A stretch of DNA of 64,000 bases from Luscinia megarhynchos (lineage: Eukaryota > Chordata > Aves > Passeriformes > Turdidae). Below, one piece after another: positions 23,140 to 39,091 of the stretch. Under the pieces are notes generated by a model. That model worked only from the letters and a program-made list of their open reading frames with translations. It had not been told where the DNA came from and did not search any database. The stretch's first letter is position 1. Each line of letters opens with the position of its first letter. The stretch lies in NCBI GenBank assembly GCA_034336665.1, contig JAPFBE010000032.1, positions 4,340,001-4,404,000 on the forward strand, read 5' to 3'. The translations under genes and the position numbers were made by a program.

Positions 23140-24973
23140 TGTCGTGGTTTAATTAAAGTCTGGTTTTCAGTTCGGGAGGGTGGTTCCTTCTGGGGACCTG
23201 TTGGAGCCAATGAACTGGCTAGTTTTGAAGAGACAATGAGCTGGCTAGGTTTGAAAATTGACACCTGGTTAAACCACTTAAAAGAGTTAAACACGCCTGT
23301 GTGGAAAAGCACATTTGAAAAACGAACAAAGCCCGGGAAAATCTCTCTTGTCTTCCGGACTTTGAGGGGGTGGTTGGCTGACCTCGCGCAGCCCCGTGTA
23401 GCCGGGTCGTCTCGGCGCGCGGTTCGCCTGGGATTTCTGCCGCCGCCGGGCCATGTCGCCAGGACTATCTCGGCGCCGCGGGCAGCCACGCGGGCGGGAC
23501 TGCTCGGCCGAAGTCCGCGCGGCCGGGGCGGCGCCGCACAGCCGGAGCAGTGCTGCCTGCCCGCGGCTACCTCGGCAAGACTCGCAAAATGAACTTTGCT
23601 TCCTCCAGGACCAGAGCTAAGAGTGGCCCCACGGCCGGTGCTGGGGACGGCCCCGAGGCCAGGAGCAACCAGGGCCAGGAGTGGCTGCCGCCAGCCCGGT
23701 CCAGGAACGGCCACGTGGCCGGGACTGCGAAACCAAAATCAGCGTAACTGGGACAAGGGCACGCGGCTGTGACTGTATCGGCATGGCTCATAATGGACTT
23801 CGTTTAGCTGCTTTTAGCCAGCCATGCTGCAGAGAGAAGGACAAAAACGACAGCAGCTGCTTTTCTTGTTTTTTGGCGCTCCTCATGAAGAAAAGCGCAG
23901 AGTAGAGCCGGTGGCTTACACGGCTCACACAGTATCAGCGGAGACCAAATGATTGGCAGCGAGAGGCACGGTGAGCGATTTCCCTGATGCAGAGTCTGAA
24001 TAAGATCAACCTTTCAGCGTTGCAGAACTCAATAAAAACTTTCAGTTGATAAAGCTTGAGAACAAACGAACCTACAAACACTATTTCTCTCCTGAATCAG
24101 GAAAAAGGAAAGGGTGAAGACATGCAGAGACAAAAACATGGGACTCTCAGGTCAGTGAAGAAGTAGTCAAATTCTAGATGGGAGGGGATTGAGGAGATGC
24201 CTAACTCTTAGGCTGAAATTCTTTTTGTAAGGCTATGGTGAAAATATATTTGATATATCAGACTTTGTTCTTTCCCTGGAACTCATGGAAATGCATTGGG
24301 GGATGTAGCATTCTAACACAACTGTGAGCCGAGGCACCAGTATTAAAGCAAGTAGATGTTGCTATGATCCAATGAGAAACTTGAACAGAGAGATGAGAAA
24401 CCTTGCCCCAGGGATAGTAGTAGAAAACCTCTGTTCCCAGAGATGGATGAAGAGAACTTTTGTTTTATGCTAGAAAAGCTCATCCTTAAAATAGCACCCC
24501 AATAACTTGACATGGCCCATGAAAGAAGCTATGGGAAAGCTGCAAAAGCATAGGAGGGACTTTTACACTGCAAACAGATTTTCATTTCCTGGGCAGCTGA
24601 TTCACTGTGACATTGAAGCCACAAGAGAACTGTCTCTTGTGGAGAGGTCTCCATGGCATGGCAAGAGAGACTCCTCTACCCAAGTGGACTGAAGAAAGAC
24701 TATTCTAGAGGTGGTAAACTGACTGAAAGTCACAGGTTTTGTCTCTTTACATTGTCAGTGGGAAAGAAAAAAGGGTATGGGGGAAGATGTGTTCTGAAGG
24801 TTTATTCTGATTTTCTTATAATTTTTCTTTAAATCCTGTTAATAACGTTTTCTTTACACCCTTTAAAGTTTTGAGCCTGTTTTGCCCTCCTCCTAATCCA
24901 TATCTCACAGCAGGAAATGAGTAAATAATCCCTAGTGGGTTCACTAGCATTTGGCCAGCAGTAAACCCACTTC
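23140..24973 (+). mobile_element. Long solo LTR with CpG-rich core
   Basis: Starts TGTCGTGGTTTAATT and ends near AAACCCACTTCA. The middle (about 23380-23740) is very GC- and CpG-rich. The segment around 24230-24970 matches the LTRs at 57680-58100 and, reversed, 63446-64000 (AGCTGATTCACTGTGACATT, then GTTTTGAGCCTGTTTTGCCC). About 23890-24215 has no counterpart in the 54621-58100 copy and may be a secondary insertion or family-specific sequence. No target duplication was established, so the limits are approximate. Confidence 0.6.
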
Positions 24974-25104
24974 ATAATTGGTGTGTTGGCCGGGAAAGTC
25001 AAATTGGCAAACCCGTAACTGCTATGTGTTATTTAACATCGTTACTGCAGTACATGAACAGACATCAATATTCCACTAAGTAACATACCTAAATTGAGAT
25101 ATGT

Positions 25105-26897
25105 TGTATTGGTTTGGCATGGCCTGGTTTTTGGCAGTAGGAGGGCCGCAAAGATGCCTCCTATGAGAAGCTGCTGGAAGCTTCCACCATGTCCAGCAGA
25201 GCCAATGGCTAATGGCAGTGAAGATGGACATGCTGCTGGCCAAAACTGGGCCAATGTGAGAGGTTGGTGTAAGAGTCCGTCTAAAGCCTCTCGTCTGTTT
25301 TGCCCAACGACCTCCGCCTGAAGTCTAAGAAAACCCCTCAAACTGCAGCTGAAAGGCGCTGGCCAGGGATGGGAGAAACACCAAGTGACTGTTCCAGGTG
25401 GTGCTCATTGGACCAGGACTGGTCTCCCATGAGACTGGTTTACACAACAAGGCTCCCACAGGTGTGAGAACAATGGACTGGTCACAAGGACTGTTGGTGT
25501 GCCTGGAGCTTGCCGTAGGGCGCTGCTCTCCAGCAGGCTGCTTGCTGTAGTGACCAGTTTCCACCTGTTTCTTGGAGCAACGATCTCCACATACAATGGT
25601 CCACAAGCTCTCCCACCTTCTGGCTAAAGGCCACTCGCTTTGGCCACGAACAATGGTCCACAACCTTCCCACCTTTTGGCCAGAAGCCACTCGCTCTGGA
25701 AAGGACTATAAAAGCATCCTCGAAAAAGGACCCCAAGGGGATCCCCCCAGACGGCAACGGACATCTATTGGCTGGTTCCACGAGGATCGTCTGCCCGTCT
25801 TGGTAGCTATAATCCCAACCCCCTTTTCTCTCTCCCTCTTTCTGTTTCTCTCTCTTTCTCTTCGTCCCACTATCGCATTTGGTTGGCACAAATAAAGTGC
25901 ATTTGTTGCAAGAGCAACTGATTTTGTCCCTTTGTGTGTCTTTTGCACCCTGAGATTCTTAAAAGAACCTTCACGTCCCCCGCTCTAACTAGGCGGACCG
26001 TGACAGTTGGTAACACCTCTGTGATAACATATTTAAGAAGAAAATCAAAACAAAGTCACAGGGTTTTGCTTCTAGTCAGAGAAGAGGAGGAGGTGAGAAC
26101 GTGAGGGAAACAACATGGTGACACCAAGGTCAGTGGAGAAGGAGGGGGAGGAGGTGCTCCAGGAACCGGAGCAGATTCCTCTGCAGGTCATGGTGAAGCA
26201 ACTGTGCCCCTGCAGCCCATGGGGAATGCACAGATCCACTCGCAGCCCATGGGAGGGGGGGGAAGTGCCCATGCTGGAGAGGGTGGATGCTTGGAGGAAG
26301 CTGTGATCCAGTGGAAGACCTGGTGGAGAGAGGGGGCCCCTGCTTTCAGGCTGGAGTAGCCTGTCCTTGGAGGACTGCACCCCGTGGGAAAGAGCAGTCG
26401 CAGCAGTTTTGGGAGAACTGTGTGCCCATGGGGGGAATTTGCATTGCAGCAGGTGTGGTAGGACTGCTGCTTGTGAGAGTGGACCCACGCTGGAGAAGTT
26501 AATGGAGAACTGTCTCCTGAGGGAGGGACCCCACGGTCTCACAGGAGAAGGACTCCTCCCCAGAGCAGCAGAAGGAAATCTCGGTGATGAACTGACCAAA
26601 ACCTCCACACCCTGTCTCCCTGTGCTGTCGGCGGGAAGGAGGGAGGGGCTGGGGGGGAAACGGTGTTTTAAGGGCTTATTTTCTTCTCAATATCCCCCTC
26701 TGATTCTGTTAGCAATAAAATTCACTTGACAACCCTAAGTTGAGCCTGGTTTGCCCTTGAAATATTTCTCCCGGTCCTTTTCTCACTCATGAAGTGTTCA
26801 TTAATTTTTTTCCCCTCCTCTGCCCAGCTGTGGCAGGGGAGGGTGAGCGAGTGACTGTCATGGGTGCCCGGTATTGGGCCAGTGTCAAACCACGACA
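25105..26897 (+). mobile_element. Solo LTR (TGTATTGG family), interrupted
   Basis: Begins TGTATTGGTTTGGCATGG, resumes after the nested LTR at 26006 (GTTGGTAACACCTCTGTG, ATATTTAAG TATA-like), carries AATAAA near 26714 and ends AAACCACGACA at 26897. It is the same family as 42132-43132 (minus) and the fragment 44273-44510. It is about 1.05 kb without the nested element. The flanking 5-mers TATGT and TGTGT are an imperfect match. Confidence 0.75.
25268..26005 (+). mobile_element. Nested solo LTR with 5-bp TSD
   Basis: 738 bp, from TGTAAGAGTCCG to CGGACCGTGACA, flanked by the perfect direct repeat GTTGG (25263-25267 and 26006-26010). TATAAAAG at 25707-25714 and AATAAA at 25891-25896 give a clear U3-R-U5 layout. 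It contains a degenerate tandem of ACAATGGTCCACAA units near 25590-25670. It was inserted into the older LTR 25105-26897, so it is the younger of the two. Confidence 0.9.
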
Positions 26898-30119
<3,222 letters not shown>

Positions 30120-30233
30120 CTGGTGATTGAAGGAGAAAAGTCGTCATACTCATAGGAAGCGGAGAGATCAGAGTGACTGTCACTACCCTGTGAGAAGGGA
30201 ATGTCTGAAGGACTAAATCCAAATTCCTTTACT
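30120..30233 (-). CDS. KIF2A: KIF2A 38-codon cassette exon
   Basis: 114 bases, acceptor AG at 30235-30234 and donor GT at 30119-30118. It encodes [20 protein letters not shown] and [17 protein letters not shown], with split Arg codons at both ends. Because it is 114 bases and uses the same phase as its neighbours, inclusion or skipping keeps the frame. This fits the known KIF2A splice isoforms, which differ by 38 residues at this position. Serine-rich and acidic; its function beyond isoform choice is not visible here. Confidence 0.9.
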
Positions 30234-32146
<1,913 letters not shown>

Positions 32147-32294
32147 TCATTAATAAATCACTTTATACCAATGAAACAGCAGATGAATTTAAATTAATTT
32201 TTAATCTCAAATTAGATTTGAGATGTTCTACAAAAACTGTCTACTATGTACAGCTATCCTAATGTTGGAAATTATACACGGTTTAAAATTTTTT

Positions 32295-32850
32295 TGTAAC
32301 TTTAGTCAGTCTTGATCGCCTTTGCCCCGGGGGAAGGGAATTGAAGTTTCTTTTCAAAGGACTGTTTCATCACTTCAGGCGTGATAAGCTTAACATCTCA
32401 AGAGACTGGGAGTAGCACATAAGATACAGAAAAGATAACAACCATTATCGACCATTACGATCATTACGACCATTAACGACCATAAACTCCAAACATCACC
32501 CCTGGCATGGTCAGAGACATCTGGTCCAGAAAAGACTGATAAAAGAACCAAGGAATGAGGACCAAATTAGCACCAGAGGCAAATAAATCTGTAAGCTATA
32601 CGAAACAAAAAAACTAAGAAATGTGTAACTTGGGTCCAATGAACATCGAACCAATTAATTTCTCGGGGTTTTCACTGTATAAGTATGTGAAAAATCTAGC
32701 AAAGAGTCACATGTCATGGAATGATTTTCTCTGCACACCCGGGCAATGTGTGGATGAAATTATTTCTGTTGCACATCCTGTCCAGAACAACATCCTGGCC
32801 AGAATAAAGTAACGTCTTGATTCTCTAACACTAAAAATGCGGGACAGTTT
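32295..32850 (+). mobile_element. Probable solo LTR, limits uncertain
   Basis: An LTR-like segment with a repeated ACCATTA/CGACCATTA cluster (about 32440-32485), a TATA-like GTATAAG near 32680 and AATAAAG near 32804 downstream of CATCCTGTCCAGAACAACAT. I could not fix terminal TG/CA ends or a target duplication. Confidence 0.5.
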
Positions 32851-32892
32851 TTGTTTCTTCTGTAATTTCAGTGACACTAATACAATGGCCTC

Positions 32893-33616
32893 TGTCTTGG
32901 GTTGCAATATAGGATGTGGCCAGAAATGTATATTCTATCATCTGTTGAAGCCGGGTGAGGTAGTGATTTCTTATCTCCGTGGCACATATTATCTGTTAAT
33001 GGGCCATCTTTAAGACTAGGTGGGGCAATCATCTTTATCTTTTCCACAACCCATCCTCCCTGCAGGAAGATATAATCTGCTGCTGGCCCATTAAGTCCCA
33101 CTGTATGACTGATAAAATTACATGATCCCATTGGGAGATGCTCCAGTCAGGGGGAGGAGCCAAGTCTTTCCTACCTAGATAAAAAACTGAGATTTTGGAC
33201 AACAAGATACTGTCTTTCCACTGGATTCCAGAGGAAAACCGGATCTTTTCCACATCATCCTTGGACCTTCAGAGCAAAATTGCACCCTTCTACAGGAGCA
33301 TTGCCTCAACTGAACCACGTCTGCCACTGCTGGAGGACTGTAGCCACCATTTAATTGGACTGCTACCAACACCCTGACTGACAGGGTATCAGGTTGTATT
33401 CTGACTCTGTCAGTGTTTTGGGGTTTTTTCGTATTACTGTATTTTTATTTTAATTTTCCTAGTAAAGATCTGTTATTTCTAATTCTGATATCTTTGCCTG
33501 AGAGTCCCTTAATTTCAAAATTATAATAATGATTTAGAGGAACGGGATTTACATTCTCCATTTCAAAAAGAAGCTTCTGCCTTTATTGGCAGACACCTGT
33601 CCTTCAAACCAAGACA
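32893..33616 (+). mobile_element. Solo LTR with 5-bp TSD (E2 LTR family)
   Basis: 724 bp, inverted ends TGTCTTGG and CCAAGACA, flanked by perfect GCCTC repeats (32888-32892 and 33617-33621). It is the same family as the E2 3' LTR. It lies 765 bp 5' of the acceptor of the KIF2A motor exon, antisense to the gene. A provirus was inserted and later removed by LTR-LTR recombination. Confidence 0.93.
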
Positions 33617-34294
33617 GCCTCTCAAGAAGAGACATGTCAAGTCAAAGCTTCAATGTATTTTTTCAACCATACCTGAAATATTATGAATCAAAGAAATTTC
33701 AATTTCCCCCATCTCACAGTCTTCCTAAATAATATGTAAATGCAAAACCCTAATTTAAAAAATAAGACCCCTCAAGGAGGGAAATATGCAATTCAGTAGA
33801 AAGTAATTCTAATGTATCCTACAAACAATTACCAGATTATTCTATATCTATCTATATCTATATCTGTATATCTTTGTAGTCTGTTCAAGCGAATTGTATA
33901 CTTATTTGAGAGACCTATTTTGGCCAGTCTACAACAACTTAATAATACTAAAGATAAGCATGTTTATTTCCCTAAGTAAAATTTTTTTTCCAGAACTGAG
34001 TATTATCTCTAAATAATACTTAATAGCTCACTTATTATGAAATCTAAGTGATATGTAACAAAAGGTTAACGACAAGTAACATCGTAAGATGATGCGCAGG
34101 TAAAGCACTCAAGATAACAAAGCCAGTGAGCCAACAAGCGTCATCAAAAGCAAGAGAGAAAGTTTTAATGGAACTTGCAAACTGCAAAATTAGCTAATAA
34201 CGAGTTAGACTGAAAAACAAGAAGAGATTTTTTTTTCCCATTTGTTGTCATGGAAATGAAAATGAACCTCATTAAGAGACAAAAGGTGTAGTCA
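33617..34294. other. KIF2A intron with TATC-rich tract
   Basis: Unique-looking intronic sequence. A short imperfect TATCTA repeat lies at about 33840-33875. Confidence 0.55.
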
Positions 34295-34581
34295 GGGCCT
34301 TGACATACCGTTGGAATGGTTCTGGGGGAGTGGGGGAAGCGATGTGTTAGCAGGGTGCTGTGCAGTCTTTGCCCGGCTTGTAGGGCAGACGGTTGGGGGT
34401 TTTGGTGCTAGACTTCTGCCCAGAGGACTTGCTGCTACTGCTGAGCCTTCCTTGCTGTGTCTCCTTGCCCTTGGTAAGCCACAAGAGCGGCCATTTGACT
34501 TGGACTTTTCGGCACCCGCCCTTGCTGGGAGAGACCCTCACCATCTGCATGGGTGCCTCAGGGTAAAACCGGGCCCCCACC
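34295..34581 (+). mobile_element. Old LTR, left fragment (host of E8)
   Basis: Sequence that continues after E8 at 39463-39860 and, after the CR1, ends with an LTR terminus at 41250. It is assigned to one interrupted LTR because the right end (41085-41250) is a clear ERVL-type U5. The left boundary is uncertain. Confidence 0.45.
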
Positions 34582-34946
34582 TGTGGACACCACTGAAGAC
34601 CTAGGCACATTTTAGCCAGGCCTTTTCTCAGGTTCTGAGTCTTTTTCTCAGGCCGTGAATCTTTCTCAGCTCCAGCCAGGATTTTTCCCAGGCTAGAGAC
34701 TTTTTCTCTACTGTAAACACAAGAGAAAGAATCATAACAAGAGATAAACACCTGCTGGATCCGTGGGAAAGCCAGGGACAAGAGCTGTCTATTTCTCTGA
34801 CCAATGAACTGTCTGTATTTTGTTTTTCACGAACTGTCTTATTTAAGCCATGGCTTCCTTCAATAAATTGCTCTTTCTTGCACCAAGTAAGGGAGTGCCT
34901 TGTTGCTGTGTTGTCTCTCCGCTCCGTAACCCTTCATACAGCAACA
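34582..34946 (+). mobile_element. 5' LTR of E8
   Basis: 365 bp, from TGTGGACACCACTG to ATACAGCAACA. It has a CCAAT box near 34800, a TATA-like ATTTAAG near 34841 and AATAAA at 34862-34867. It is identical by eye to the 3' LTR beyond base 50 and has five differences within the first 50. Confidence 0.93.
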
Positions 34947-34947
34947 A

Positions 34948-34966
34948 TTGGAGGTGTCGCCTGAGA
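34948..34966 (+). promoter_or_regulatory. E8 primer-binding site, tRNA-Gln-like
   Basis: TTGGAGGTGTCGCCTGAGA follows the LTR. It resembles the 3' end of tRNA-Gln, and the likeness seems to extend into the T arm (GAGATTGAATTCG). The match is imperfect and made from memory. Confidence 0.45.
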
Positions 34967-35266
34967 TTGAATTCGACCGAGATTGCCCGGGACTCGCTCT
35001 CGAGAAGCCGAGCAGCGCGGAGTCCCGCGGTGAGCAGCAGCGCGGAGAGGCCTGGAGCCGCGGCCCAGAGCCGTGCAGTGCGGAGCGGCCCGGAGTCGCG
35101 CGGTCACATCGGTGTTCTGGGACCCCGGACAGCAGGGCCAGCAGCTGCCAAGAGCTGTCAGGGAGCCACGGGCAGAGCTGGTCTGTCTTCTCGCTCATCC
35201 GAGAGAGGTACTGCTTTTGTTTCTGCCCCCCGCCAGCTTAGCAGCTAGACGGAAAACTTTGTAACA

Positions 35267-36286
35267 ATGGGGAGTTATTTAGCCAAGCGAGACGAAACCA
35301 TACTTTCAGTTTGGAAAGGTGTTTTGGACGGCTTGGAAGTGGCTTTTTCTCCTTCAGCATGGGGAGAACTGGGAGACCAACTATATGATGCCCTTCCGCG
35401 AGGGGACATTTTAATTCCCTCTCTAATGAGCACTTTTGCAATTGTGAGCGAAGAGAAGGGTTTTGCCTGTCAATGCGGGAAAGGACAGGAAGCAAGGGCA
35501 GTTTCTGGCTTTGTAACCCCTTCCGAGAATCTGCCCAGCCCAGAGGCTCCCCGCCCACAGGTTCCCGATGAGAAGCATCCAGCGCCCAAAGACCACATGC
35601 CTGTTTTTTCTTCTCCAAAAGAGTTGGAGCGACCGATCCTCCCTGCGAATGGTGGCGCGGAACGCCCTCCCCCACTCGCCCCACTGGAGCCCGCGGCCCC
35701 CGTCCCCCGGGCGTCGGGGCCAGGACAGCCACCCGCTGACTGCATCGCACACCCCGCGTCCCCAGCGCCTGCGGAGGCAGTGCCAGCGCCAGCGCCAGCC
35801 TTTCCTATCGATGTTGTCCTGCAAATAGTTGGCACCATGGCAGAGCAAACGGCGGCCCTGTATGCCGTGCTGGCGCCTTTCGCAGGCGCCCAAGTGGGGA
35901 AACCCCCATCAGCGGCGCCCCTGCCGGGGCAGCCGCGGGTCGTGGGTGGCCCAGCCGCGGGGGCGAGCCCCACGCCGCCTGCAGGTCCGCCCGCGTGGGC
36001 AGGACAGCAGGCACCGCCGCCCGCAGGGGCAGGACAGCAGGCACGGCCGGCTGCAGGAGCGGAGCTGGTGCCGCCTTCTGCACAGCCCTCAGCATCAGGC
36101 CCCACCCACCCAGAAACGCCGGCATCCCCCTCCGGTTCTCCAGGGACACCGCCGCAACCCTCGCCATCTCCAGGGCCTTTTGCTTCGAAAAGCAGGCGCT
36201 GCAGTGACTCCATGACAGCGAGACTCAAAAATCGCCGCAGTCTTTGGGAAACAGTTAAAATGCGAGCATTGCAGCAGGGCCATTGA
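35267..36286 (+). CDS. gag: E8 gag N-terminal part (matrix and proline-rich)
   Basis: 339 codons from ATG at 35267 to TGA at 36284. It begins MGSYLAKRDE, with Gly2 a probable myristoylation site; a matrix-like domain of about 80 residues follows (SVWKGVLDGLEVAF, LPRGDILIPSLM). The middle and end are rich in Pro, Ala and Gly with repeated AGQQAPP/AGQQARP units. The leader 34947-35266 carries the primer-binding site. The reading frame ends before capsid, which resumes in other frames downstream, so gag is not continuous. Confidence 0.75.
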   Translation: MGSYLAKRDETILSVWKGVLDGLEVAFSPSAWGELGDQLYDALPRGDILIPSLMSTFAIVSEEKGFACQCGKGQEARAVSGFVTPSENLPSPEAPRPQVPDEKHPAPKDHMPVFSSPKELERPILPANGGAERPPPLAPLEPAAPVPRASGPGQPPADCIAHPASPAPAEAVPAPAPAFPIDVVLQIVGTMAEQTAALYAVLAPFAGAQVGKPPSAAPLPGQPRVVGGPAAGASPTPPAGPPAWAGQQAPPPAGAGQQARPAAGAELVPPSAQPSASGPTHPETPASPSGSPGTPPQPSPSPGPFASKSRRCSDSMTARLKNRRSLWETVKMRALQQGH

Positions 36287-36526
36287 GATTTGCTAGAACG
36301 GATGGGGATGCCAAAGAGGGGTGTTCTTCGGTTGAAGGGAGTGGATGAGAGTGTCCAGGTGGACGCTGCTGAGCTCGGCCCGGTCCCTGAGGACAACCTG
36401 GCACAGGACTGTGATGAGGATGCCCAGGGGACCGGGGGGGCTTAAGCCTTTCCTGTCTTTAAGGCTGCTCCTAATACAGGACAGCCTGACAGACATGATC
36501 CTATAGCTTGGCGTGCTGTTCAGGAT

Positions 36527-37479
36527 TTGCATGAAAGGGTCACACAGTTTGGTCTTGGTTTTACACAAGTTATGCAAATTATTAGAGTGTTGAATACGAA
36601 TTTACTGACACCTTACAATGTCAGACATATAGCCCAAGTGCTGTTTCAGCCTGTTAAATTTAGAGTGTTTGAAGACACTTGGAGGCAGATCGTTGACAAG
36701 GCAGCTGCAGAAAATATGGTGTGACTCCAGGATGATCCCAGGTATGCTGTGGGGAGCGATGCTTTGTTGGGTCAGCATCGCTTTGCTAGCCCTGTTTTTC
36801 AGGCTACCTGGGATCCTCTGATCCTTGCACAATGCCAAGAATTAGGATTTGCAGCAATTCTAAAAACAATAGAGGCTACAGCTCCAAAGCAATATATGTG
36901 AAAATTACTCAAGGCGTTAAAGAGCCATTCATAGAATTTGTTGAGAAAGTGGCAACAGCTTTGGAAAAGCAGGTTGAGGATGATGCTCTAAGGCAGCTGT
37001 TATGTAAGCAGCTGGCCAGAGACAATGCTAATGATGATTGTGCAAAAATTATACAGGCTCTGCTGAGAGACCCCTCATTGACTGACATGGTGCAGGCATG
37101 TGCTACGGTGGGCACGGTGGATCATGAGATCTCTGCTTTAGCAGCTGCCATGTGGCACCATCAGAAGATGTCAGGGGGTGGTCAACAGAAACAGGGGAAG
37201 AATAAAGGCAGAAATAAGAAGCCACAGCAACAGAAGGCTGATATGCCTACTTTCTTGTGTGCTAAGTGCAAAAAACCAGGTCACTATGCAAACCAATGCA
37301 AATCAGAAAAGCCTGTTGCTGGCCAGGAAAACAGTCAGACAAGTGCTCTGGGGTGCAGCGCACAGATACAAGCAGTGCCTCAGAACCCAGTGCTGATACA
37401 GGTTTCCCCAGCCAGCATGCAGCCAGCACCTCGGACTCCACTGGTGTGGATGTACACACCACAGCCACAGTTGTCCTAG
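36527..37479 (+). pseudogene. gag: E8 gag capsid and nucleocapsid, frame-broken
   Basis: Capsid N-terminal part at 36527-36724 (ERVTQFGLGFTQVMQIIRVL), ending in a TGA at 36722-36724. The 216-codon frame 36832-37479 carries the major homology region (ITQGVKEPFIEFVEKV) and a zinc knuckle (CAKCKKPGHYANQC). Class II-like. The C-terminal part after the knuckle is Gln/Pro-rich. Confidence 0.8.
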
Positions 37480-37529
37480 ACTCTGTCAGGGTGCACAAGG
37501 TTCCTCTGGATGCCTTTGGCCTTTAGGTC

Positions 37530-37780
37530 AGAGGCTGAGTGCACTGCTCATAGGAAGATCTAATGTCACTCTCCAGGGAATCTTTGTTCACCCAGGTGTC
37601 ATTGGTGCTGATTTTACAGGTCAAATATTTGCTATGGTTTCCACGCTATGTCCCTTGTCACTATCCCGGCAGGAACTTGTATTGCCCAACTTGTGTTTTT
37701 TCATTCATCTGTTCTCGGGGCTGATCAACGAGATCCCAAAGACGGTGGGTTCGGATCTATGGGACCGCCAGAAGTCTTTT
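37530..37780 (+). pseudogene. E8 dUTPase-like domain in pro position
   Basis: Between gag and pol remnants. In one frame GRSNVTLQG and FVHPGVIGADFTGQI resemble dUTPase motif 3; downstream in another frame TIPAGTCIAQLVFF and DGGFGSMG resemble the following strand and motif 5. Betaretroviruses carry a dUTPase at this place. The frame changes between the motifs (near 37640), so no active enzyme is expected. The usual D-Y/F-T-G-E pattern reads D-F-T-G-Q. Confidence 0.6.
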
Positions 37781-37919
37781 GGACAATGAATATCTCCGAT
37801 CAGCACCCACAGATGTTGTGCACTCTGATGATGCCAGGCACCACCCTACCTCAGATTCAACTCAGAGGTTTGAGTTTTGGCAGCCAGGGGAGTGTGCATT
37901 GAGACAAATTTCTGATTGG

Positions 37920-38710
37920 GGTCACTGAGGTGAAGGGCAGAAATTATCCTATGATGCCTTTACAGTGGTTGACTGATACCCCTGTTTGGCAGAAATAGTG
38001 GCCTCGACCAAAAATTGATAGCCCTTCGTCAATTGTTTCAAATGCAGTGATCATTTTGGTCATTGATTTGAAGGATTGCTTTTTCACAATCCCCTTGTGT
38101 CCTGATGACAGACCAAAATTTGTTTTTACAGTGCCTGCAGTGAACAATTTTAAGATAGGACAGAGGTATCAATTGAAAGTTTTGCCACAGGGTTGCCAAT
38201 TAGCCTGACACACTGCAGCAGGCTGCAGCAAGCTCTTTTTACTCACCAGGTATACCGAGTGGATCCTTCCATTGATATCTCTGTGTTTATCAGCACTCCA
38301 GATTTACATCCTACAGGTATCATTGGCCAGTTACCTGGGAGGATGAGTCTGGTTGGCAAATGCTGGAAGGCCATGAGACAGGTTCTGCTCAGATAATTGA
38401 GTTGAAAGCAGTCACGATGGCATTCCAACAGTTTTCTCAGGTACCTTTGAATTTGTTCAAAGCACTTTTTTTGATAAACAGAAAAGGGCAGTGGCTGGTG
38501 AAGTACCACACAGCCGATTGGGAAAAATTTTGTATACCTTCAATCACCTTACTGTGCCACAAGATTCCAATAATCTTCTTATTGTGAATCATTTCACTTC
38601 CTTACAAGCTGCAGATGAGACATGCCTGTCTCATCGTTTGGGGCAGCAGGTACGCTTGCGTCTCAACGGATACCGGGGTACACTGGCTGCCTGCAAGGTG
38701 TGTCCGCCCT
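37920..38710 (+). pseudogene. pol: E8 pol remnants (RT, RNase H, possible integrase end)
   Basis: Short pieces joined by deletions: RT N-terminal ([16 protein letters not shown] and LKVLPQGCQ near 38055-38200), then directly RNase H-like sequence (GSAQIIELKAVTMAFQQFSQ near 38380-38440), then YTFNHLTVPQDSNN near 38530, perhaps the end of integrase. The RT active-site box and most of integrase are absent. No env follows before the polypurine tract at 39075-39091. Confidence 0.7.
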
Positions 38711-39091
38711 GACCTGCGACATCAGGGACAGGATGCAGCCGAGGCACAGCCTTCAAATGCTGACCAACATGCCGATCACCAGCCAGACAGTCCCTCTACA
38801 AGTAGAGGATAAGCATTCATCTGTTTCTCTTGGAGCTGTTTTAAGCCATTGAACATTGTTAGATGGATTTTCTGAAATGTATTAGAGATGGTAAGTCTGG
38901 TGAATGGTGGCGGGTTTTTGTGATTGTATTAGAATTGGTTTTGCAGGGAAAAAGCACCAGGTGTGAAGATTTCCCTGGGCACTTCAGGTGTCCACAAATC
39001 TCCTGAGTGGTGTTTGTTCTCCTTTGCAAGGGCCCTGTAGGGGATTACAAACACTTCAGTTTCTTTTATTTCTTAAACTAAAAGGGGGACT

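Noticed and set aside
23100..23714. 204-codon minus frame, considered as a host exon
   Set aside because: It spans an LTR start and its CpG-rich core; no splice sites with matching phase and no known domain.
25590..25670. Possible CRISPR-like direct repeats (ACAATGGTCCACAA)
   Set aside because: Only a two- to three-unit degenerate tandem within an LTR of a vertebrate genome.
35423..36396. Minus-strand frames up to 308 codons, Gly/Ala-rich
   Set aside because: Opposite E8 gag in GC-rich repetitive DNA; composition explains the lack of stops.
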